From Rhizomys pruinosus (taxonomy: Eukaryota > Chordata > Mammalia > Rodentia > Spalacidae): DNA of 64,000 nucleotides. The stretch is from assembly GCA_009823505.1 (NCBI GenBank), contig VZQC01007977.1, positions 203,200 through 267,199 on the forward strand, written 5' to 3'. Made by a program: the position numbers and the translations under genes. This document shows positions 58,150-64,000 of this stretch, in pieces; positions within the stretch are counted from its first letter, which is position 1, and the number at the start of each line of letters is the position of its first letter. The notes beneath the pieces are model-generated. The model was not told the origin of the DNA. It saw only the letters and a program-made list of their open reading frames with translations, and searched no databases.

Positions 58150-58634
58150 ATACTTCTGGGCCTGTCTGTCAGGGTAATTCCAGAGAGATGTAACTAAGGA
58201 GGGAAGGCTCACCCTGAATCTCGAGCACTATCCTTATAGATTGGCATCCCAGACTGGATAAAAAGGAAGAGAGAAGCTGGGCACGGTGGCGCACGCCTTT
58301 AATCCTAGCACTTGGGAGGCAGAGGCAGGCAGATCTCTGTGAGTTCAAGGCCAGCTTGGTCTACATAGAGAGCTCCAGGCCAGCTGGGACTAAAGGGAGA
58401 CCCTGTCCAAAAAAAAAAAAAAAGGAAGAGAGGAGAAAGCAGACTGAGCACTAGCACCCTGCAACCCTGCTCACTGCTGTGGATACAGTGTGGCCAGCCA
58501 ACTCAAGCTGGCCGCTTTGCCTCTCCCACCATCGTGGGCTGCGTGCCCTCTCTCTCTCTAAGCCAAAATAAACCCTCCTTCCTTGAGTCCCATTTATCAG
58601 GTATTTTGTCATGAAAAGGAGGAAAGGAACTAAT
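58150..58634 (+). mobile_element. Medium-reiterated LTR-like repeat split by a B1
   Basis: GGGCCTGTCTGTCAGGGTAA, ACTGGATAAAAAGGAAGAGA, then after the B1 GGAGAAAGCAGACTGAGCAC and AAGCCAAAATAAACCCTCCT with an AATAAA and a typical end AAGGAACTAATACA. Family name uncertain. Confidence 0.7.
58273..58425 (+). mobile_element. B1 SINE nested in the 58150 repeat
   Basis: GCTGGGCACGGTGGCGCACG head, poly(A) tail. AAAAGGAAGAGAG on both sides is the target duplication. Confidence 0.94.
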
Positions 58635-59372
58635 ACATTTGCTTAGAAATAGAACAGATCAACAGCACTCATAAAATAGAGGGCACTGAAATGTACATTA
58701 ATATGTAAATTGTACATGATAGGACCAGAGTTACTACTGAAGATAATAATAAAACCTTGGACTTGGGAGTTTTTTCTTCTTGTTGAGAGGCTCTGTTAAG
58801 TGAATAAGGTGAGCTGGTTCATGTCAGTTCATGATTGGTACCTGTGCTCTAATTTTACCTTTTCTCTTTTATCTTCTAAAGTCATCCTTTTTGCATCTAA
58901 TGTTCCATTCTGATTCATACAGTCATTCATTAAAACCTCCCAAGATTGCTTTTAACAGCAAAAACCCCATGTATCACTCACGTAAACATGAGAGACTCCC
59001 CTCTGTTATGTGGATTCTTTGTTTTGAAAATCCTGTTTTCATGTTTTGTTTTGCTTTGCTTTGCTTTGTCTTTTTCTAGTAAAAAGCTATAACACAAAAT
59101 TAATCATCTATAAGTTTTCACAAGTTTCTTTGTGTACCCCATGTTCAGAGCTTGTAACATCAGCCCTCTTTTAAATTCATAAGTAGAGCGTTCTCCTGAA
59201 TGCATCTCCTTCAACTTATGTGAGCTAACTTCAGCATTGGCGTGAGCCTGAGAAGCTGTCCTCTGTGCTGTTACAATGGAGGGTGATCAGCCAGCCTCCG
59301 TGCAGCTGCCCAGCAGTGGTGAGAACTGAGCATAATGTCATTCATTCTTGGACTGCTCCTGCTGAACCATTC

Positions 59373-60468
59373 CAGGACTGGAGCTACACTTTCTAATCTC
59401 CGTTAGCCAAGGACTGCAGCTACACTTTCTAATCTCCGTTAGCCAAGGACTGCAGCTACACTTTCTAATCTCCGTTAGCCAAGGACTGCAGCTATACTTT
59501 CTGATCTCCGTTAGCCAAGGACTGCAGCTATACTTTCTGATCTCCGTTAGCCAAGGACTGCAGCTACACTTTCTGATCTCCGTTAGCCAAGGACTGCAGC
59601 TACACTTTCTGATCTCCGTTAGCCAAGGACTGCAGCTATACTTTCTAATCTCCGTTAACCAAGGACTGCAGCTATACTTTCTAATCTCCGTTAACCAAGG
59701 ACTGCAGCTATACTTTCTAATCTCCGTTAACCAAGGACTGCAGCTATACTTTCTAATCTCCATTAGCCAAGGACTACAGCTAAGGACTGCAGCTATACTT
59801 TCTAATCTCCGTTAACCAAGGACTGCAGCTATACTTTCTAATCTCCGTTAACCAAGGACTGCAGCTATACTTTCTAATCTCCGTTAACCAAGGACTGCAG
59901 CTATACTTTCTAATCTCCATTAGCCAAGGACTGCAGCTATACTTTCTAATCTCCGTTAACCAAGGACTGCAGCTATACTTTCTAATCTCCGTTAACCAAG
60001 GACTGCAGCTATACTTTCTAATCTCCGTTAACCAAGGACTGCAGCTATACTTTCTAATCTCCATTAACCAAGGACTGCAGCTATACTTTCTAATCTCCGT
60101 TAACCAAGGACTGCAGCTATACTTTCTAATCTCCGTTAACCAAGGACTGCAGCTATACTTTCTAATCTCCGTTAACCAAGGACTGCAGCTATACTTTCTA
60201 ATCTCCATTAACCAAGGACTGCAGCTATACTTTCTAATCTCCGTTAACCAAGGACTGCAGCTATACTTTCTAATCTCCATTAACCAAGGACTGCAGCTAT
60301 ACTTTCTAATCTCCGTTAGCCAAGGACTGGAGCTATACTTTCTAATCTCCATTAGCCAAGGACTGGAGCTATACTTTCTAATCTCCATTAGCCAAGGACT
60401 GGAGCTATGCTTTCTAATCTCCGTTAGCCAAGGACTGGAGCTATACTTTCTAATCTCCATTAGCCAAG
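59373..60468. repeat. 36-bp minisatellite, about 30 copies
   Basis: Unit ACTTTCTAATCTCCGTTAAC then CAAGGACTGCAGCTAT, period 36. Groups of variants: TTAGCC at both ends, TTAACC in the middle, CTGGAG at the right, TCTGATC at 59.5 kb. One broken unit at 59775 (GGACTACAGCTAAGGACTGC). Because 36 is a multiple of 3, the minus strand reads a 12-residue repeat (EIRKYSCSPWLT) in two open stretches, 59338-59763 and 59780-60505. Confidence 0.97.
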
Positions 60469-61527
60469 CAGTTGTCTTTTGGTCTACTCTGTGTGAAACC
60501 TGCATGAAACCACAAGACTCTTTTGTGAGGTTTCTGAATGACGGAATGTAGGGGGATGTGGGGAATGACTGTTCACAACACTTGATACACTTTGTTCTTT
60601 ATGGGGAAAGCGGTTTTTATTAGACCACATTCCCCTTTTTGAATTGCTCTCACAAAATTGGCCAAATACTCACCTGCGATTTATCTTCCACACATTAAAA
60701 GTTCTGGAAAAAGAATTATTTGCAAGGAGACCATATCACTCACTACACTATTTCAAACAAGCCCTCTTCACTAGAGCTTGCTCAGAACTCATCTCTGAGC
60801 TTAGTAATTCAAACCAGGTGTTGGCTGTTGTCTATCAAAAAAATGTGTGTTCTTGTAACATGAAACTGGCTCATTACAGCACGGGGGTAGGGGAGTGTGA
60901 GAATGTAGAGTGGCTGTGACCATGTCCACGGGGTGAAAAATCTCCCAGCCACAGTCGGTTTTATCTTTGTTAACACGTTGAGGCCAGACAGCAGTATGAC
61001 ATGGCTTCTTTGGAAAACAAAAAATGAAACTTTTTTTTGTCTGGTAATTGTTAGAGGTTCACAAGCTTTTGACCAGAGATGAATAGTTCATTCTTTTGGG
61101 TGGAAACACCAAAATAGTTTCTTTGTTTCAGTTATTCTGGAGAAAATTCAGGGCAAGAAGGTCTGGTTTGAATTTGCTAATGTCCTTGGTCCTTCTCTGG
61201 TGTCCTTTCAGAGGGCAGTGGCTTTGGGAGGAGGTTCATCCTTGGTGATGTCTGTGGCCATAGGCCACTTAAACCAGTTGTTTTTTCCATGCTTGTTAGT
61301 TATCACATTATTATTTCACAGACGTGAAAAGCTGAAAGCTTTTTAAAATCCATCTTTTTGTTTTCTGAAGTGTCACATTGTTTGTGTGAATCACGGAATA
61401 AATTGCATTTCTGAACTAAGTACTATGTCAAGGAACCTGTGACAGAAGTCTGTAAAGTACACAGAAGTGAAAAAGATGCTGCAGAAAATTTCACAAAAAG
61501 TAGCTTATAGTAAAGAAAAGCAAATTG

Positions 61528-61733
61528 AGGGGATGAAGAGAAGGCAGCAGTTACGAGCTGAACGCTCTTCAGAGGACTCACGTCAGTTCCCAGTTTCCCA
61601 ATGACAACTCCAGTTCCAGGCTCTTTTCTGAACTGCCTGACCTCTGCAGGCATTGCACAACATAGATGCACTTACACACATGTAGGCAATACACTCATAC
61701 ACATAAAATAAAGATAAATAAAATTGTTTAAAA
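61528..61733 (+). mobile_element. B2-like SINE, diverged
   Basis: GCAGCAGTTACGAGCTGAAC head, CAACTCCAGTTCCAGGCTCT, GACCTCTGCAGGCATTGCAC and an AAATAAAGATAAATAAA tail. Confidence 0.8.
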
Positions 61734-61737
61734 AGAA

Positions 61738-61838
61738 AGGCAAAATTGGCACATGTCTTTATTCCTAGCACTTGGGAGGCAAGTGACAGGTGGATGTCTG
61801 AGTTTGAGCCAGCCTGGTCTACATGGTGAGTTCTACAA
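61738..61838 (+). mobile_element. Partial B1 SINE
   Basis: CATGTCTTTATTCCTAGCAC to CAGCCTGGTCTACATGGTGA; the tail is decayed. Confidence 0.8.
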
Positions 61839-62032
61839 TAGCCAGAGCATAACACGTTAAGACCATGGGTCAAAGCAGAATGAATGTCAGCACAGTCCAC
61901 GTGGCATCTGTCGGAAAGGAGATGCTGCTACAGCCACTTCACCATGCAGCTCCCGAGCTACTTCTACTCAGGAAGTTAATTCTTATAAGACACTAATGAT
62001 TTGCATAGCTTCCTCAAAATAGTTATCACAAG

Positions 62033-62033
<1 letters not shown>

Positions 62034-62072
<39 letters not shown>
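62034..62072. repeat. (GT)n microsatellite
   Basis: About 19 GT units running into a reverse B1. Confidence 0.96.
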
Positions 62073-62075
<3 letters not shown>

Positions 62076-62210
62076 AGACACTGTCTCCCTGCAGCCCCAG
62101 CTGGCCTGGAACTTGCTTTGTAGACCAGGCTGGCCTTCAACTCACAGAGATCCACTTGCCTCTGCTTCCCGAGTGCTGGAATTAAAGGCATGCCAGTCCA
62201 TACCCAGCTC
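62073..62210 (-). mobile_element. B1 SINE
   Basis: TTTGAGACACTGTCTCCCTG to GGAATTAAAGGCATGCCAGT. The GT run takes the place of its poly(T). Confidence 0.92.
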
Positions 62211-62242
62211 ACAAATGTCTTTTTAAATATTAACAAAATTTG

Positions 62243-62376
62243 CCCAGCATAGTGGCATAAGCCTTTAGTCCCAGCAGGCGGAGCTCTGTGAGTTCAAGGC
62301 CAGCCTGGTCTTTATAGTGAATTCCAGTACAGCTGGAGCTACAGGGAGACCCTGTCTCAAAAAAAGACCCCCCCCA
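62243..62376 (+). mobile_element. B1 SINE, shortened centre
   Basis: GCCCAGCATAGTGGCATAAG, then CAGCAGGCGGAGCTCTGTGA (central deletion of the AGGCAGAGGCAG part) and CCCTGTCTCAAAAAAAGACC. Confidence 0.9.
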
Positions 62377-64000
62377 AATTAGCAAAATTCGTCTTAAATA
62401 GATATTTTATAACCCAGAGTTTAAAATATTAAATGTGAACTTGGAAACGAAGCAGGCAGCATTCTCTGAGAGACATCCATTGAGTCTTGGCCTTAGTAAT
62501 GGGTTCTTATCTCTTCTTATGGTTAATGCCAGTTAACTAAAGAATATGAAATTTTGTTTTTGTTTGCTTGTTTGTTTTAGTTTCAAGAGATTTTTATTCA
62601 AAAATTTCATATGAAGATTTTTGAAGGATAATTTTAGCACTGTTTGAAATACTATTCTGGTACTGTATTTTCTTTTTTTATTATTGATGATTTGTGTATT
62701 TCATATGATATCTTTCAGACACATTACCCTCTCCCTGTCCCCCAACCCCACCCCAGTTCATGCATTCTGCCATGTCTTGCATCTTTCTCTCAGACTTTCC
62801 AAGGATTTTTTTTTTTTTTTTTTTCCCTGCAGAGGCTTGCTGTTTTGGGCAAGTTCTAGAAAGCTTTTGCACTTTTTTAAACTTGGTATATGATTCTTTG
62901 TCAGAACAGGCTTGATTTTTATTTCTTATGCTCTGTCAAGTACACAGATGTTTCTAATCCTCTTTGGTTACCCTGGAAGGGTCTAAAAAAACAAGCGCCA
63001 GAAATGCAGTCTAGCTTAACTCTCCTTCCCAGGCAGCCCTCCCCCCAACTCCCACCACCCTGGCTTGAGCAGTCTGACAAGTTAATGAGGCTCTGGAGAA
63101 GGAAACAAGCCAGCCAAGGGCTGGAGTGAGAGAGCGTCCTTTCCAGGGCAGCGTGGGGGAAACCTGGAGAGTTTCTGACGGAGAGCTCAGTGACAGAGCT
63201 GGCTGCCAGCAGTCGTAGGGGGTGCACTGGCCAGGCCACTGGGGCAGACAAAGGGCAGAACCTGGGCTGTGGCAAGCCTGACCCTGTGAAGCTTCGTTGG
63301 CTGGCTCTGTTCTCCCTAGACAGGGAACATTCCTCCCCTTGGTTGCAGGGATTGATTAAGCACTTCCATATCGCAGAGTTCCATATCACAGAGTTCCATG
63401 AGGAAAATCCTTTTCCAAGCTGTGTCTCCACATTTGGCCTTTTATAGCATCTTTAATTGTTCAGAGACTAAAGTAAATTTTAGCATGGTCTTCCCACAGA
63501 TTCAGAAGGGAATTTAAAGCTTCGTGAACATTTTCTTTGTGGCCTTGTACAGATTTTGTCATTGGTGGTGCTCTGTAGTGGAAAGTAGGGTTTTGTTTCT
63601 GCTCTTTGTGGTTGTCTAGGAGGCATGTACTTTTAATTCTAAATCCCCAAACTTTCTCTTAAGAGACAGGGTGCTAGGAAGACTAGGCAACACCACAATG
63701 ACAGAGGGTGGCAGACAGGCATTGACAGAGGCGGGGGCCCAGGGTGCAGCTTAGGAATGGAAGCGTCCAGAGGGTGCCCAGGTTTGCAGTTCCCTGGGTG
63801 TCCAGCTGTGTCCTGTGGGCTCTCCAGACAGGACAAGGGTATTCCCAGTTTAAGGCCAGGCCACTCCTTCCCCACTTACTACAGTGACTGAGTCCGTATT
63901 GCTGCCACAGCCCTTTGATCTGTTTGCCACTCACCTGGCCATCCTATAGATGGATACGGGCACAGTGAGCTTGTGAGACTATAGAGGAAAAGCCATGTTC

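Larger units (their letters stand above)
49401..64000 (+). other. Trio intron 22 (open at right)
   Basis: No further Trio exon is seen; the SH3 exon should lie beyond. It holds the 72-bp array, LTR element 2, a solo LTR, the 36-bp array and SINEs listed separately. Stretches with nothing recognised: 49410-50060, 51440-52190, 55450-57780, 58640-59370, 60480-61520, 62380-64000. Confidence 0.85.

Overview
The window is a piece of a mammalian nuclear genome, from a muroid rodent and probably a cricetid. It has short coding exons with GT/AG borders in long introns. The introns are full of rodent repeats: B1, B2, B4 and ID SINEs, L1 fragments, and LTR elements that look like ERVL-MaLR. The cricetid call rests on the form of the B2 copies and is only moderately sure. 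There are no bacterial features, no CRISPR array, and no complete gene other than the one below.

One gene is supported: Trio, on the plus strand. It codes for a large Rho guanine-nucleotide exchange factor. Twenty-two consecutive internal exons lie at 3225-49400. All splice phases agree and together they give 971 codons with no stop. By matching remembered human landmark residues (offset about 682), the stretch is roughly human residues 683-1653. It covers the later spectrin repeats (exons 1-11, 3225-26373), the linker into GEF1 (exon 12), the first DH domain (exons 12-18, 26470-39090), the first PH domain (exons 18-21, to about 48850), and an acidic/serine linker leading to the first SH3 domain (exons 21-22). 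The start of the gene, the SH3, GEF2, Ig and kinase exons lie outside. The first 3.2 kb is upstream intron and the last 14.6 kb is the next intron. Exon numbers here are local to the window. Paralogue Kalrn was ruled out by diagnostic residues in the DH domain.

Region by region: 1-3224 is intron with an L1 3' end broken by a B2. 3225-26585 holds the spectrin exons, with a 56-bp triplet repeat at 4.9 kb and a complete LTR element (22495-24434) lodged in the first unit of a 32-bp minisatellite. 27170-30260 is an oddity: the intron around the second DH exon is followed by an inverted copy and then a third, indel-ridden copy with an N. It looks like a fold-back assembly patch, though a real palindrome is not excluded. 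31-38 kb holds three or four minisatellites around exons 15-17. 38979-49400 holds the DH/PH exons and two more large minisatellites. 49401-64000 is intron with a 72-bp array, a second complete LTR element (52201-54918), a solo LTR with a clean target duplication, a 1.1-kb 36-bp array, and many SINEs.

The feature of most general interest is the density of minisatellites in one gene: about eleven arrays with units of 23 to 73 bp. Two of them make long minus-strand open frames that I judge to be by-products of the repeats.
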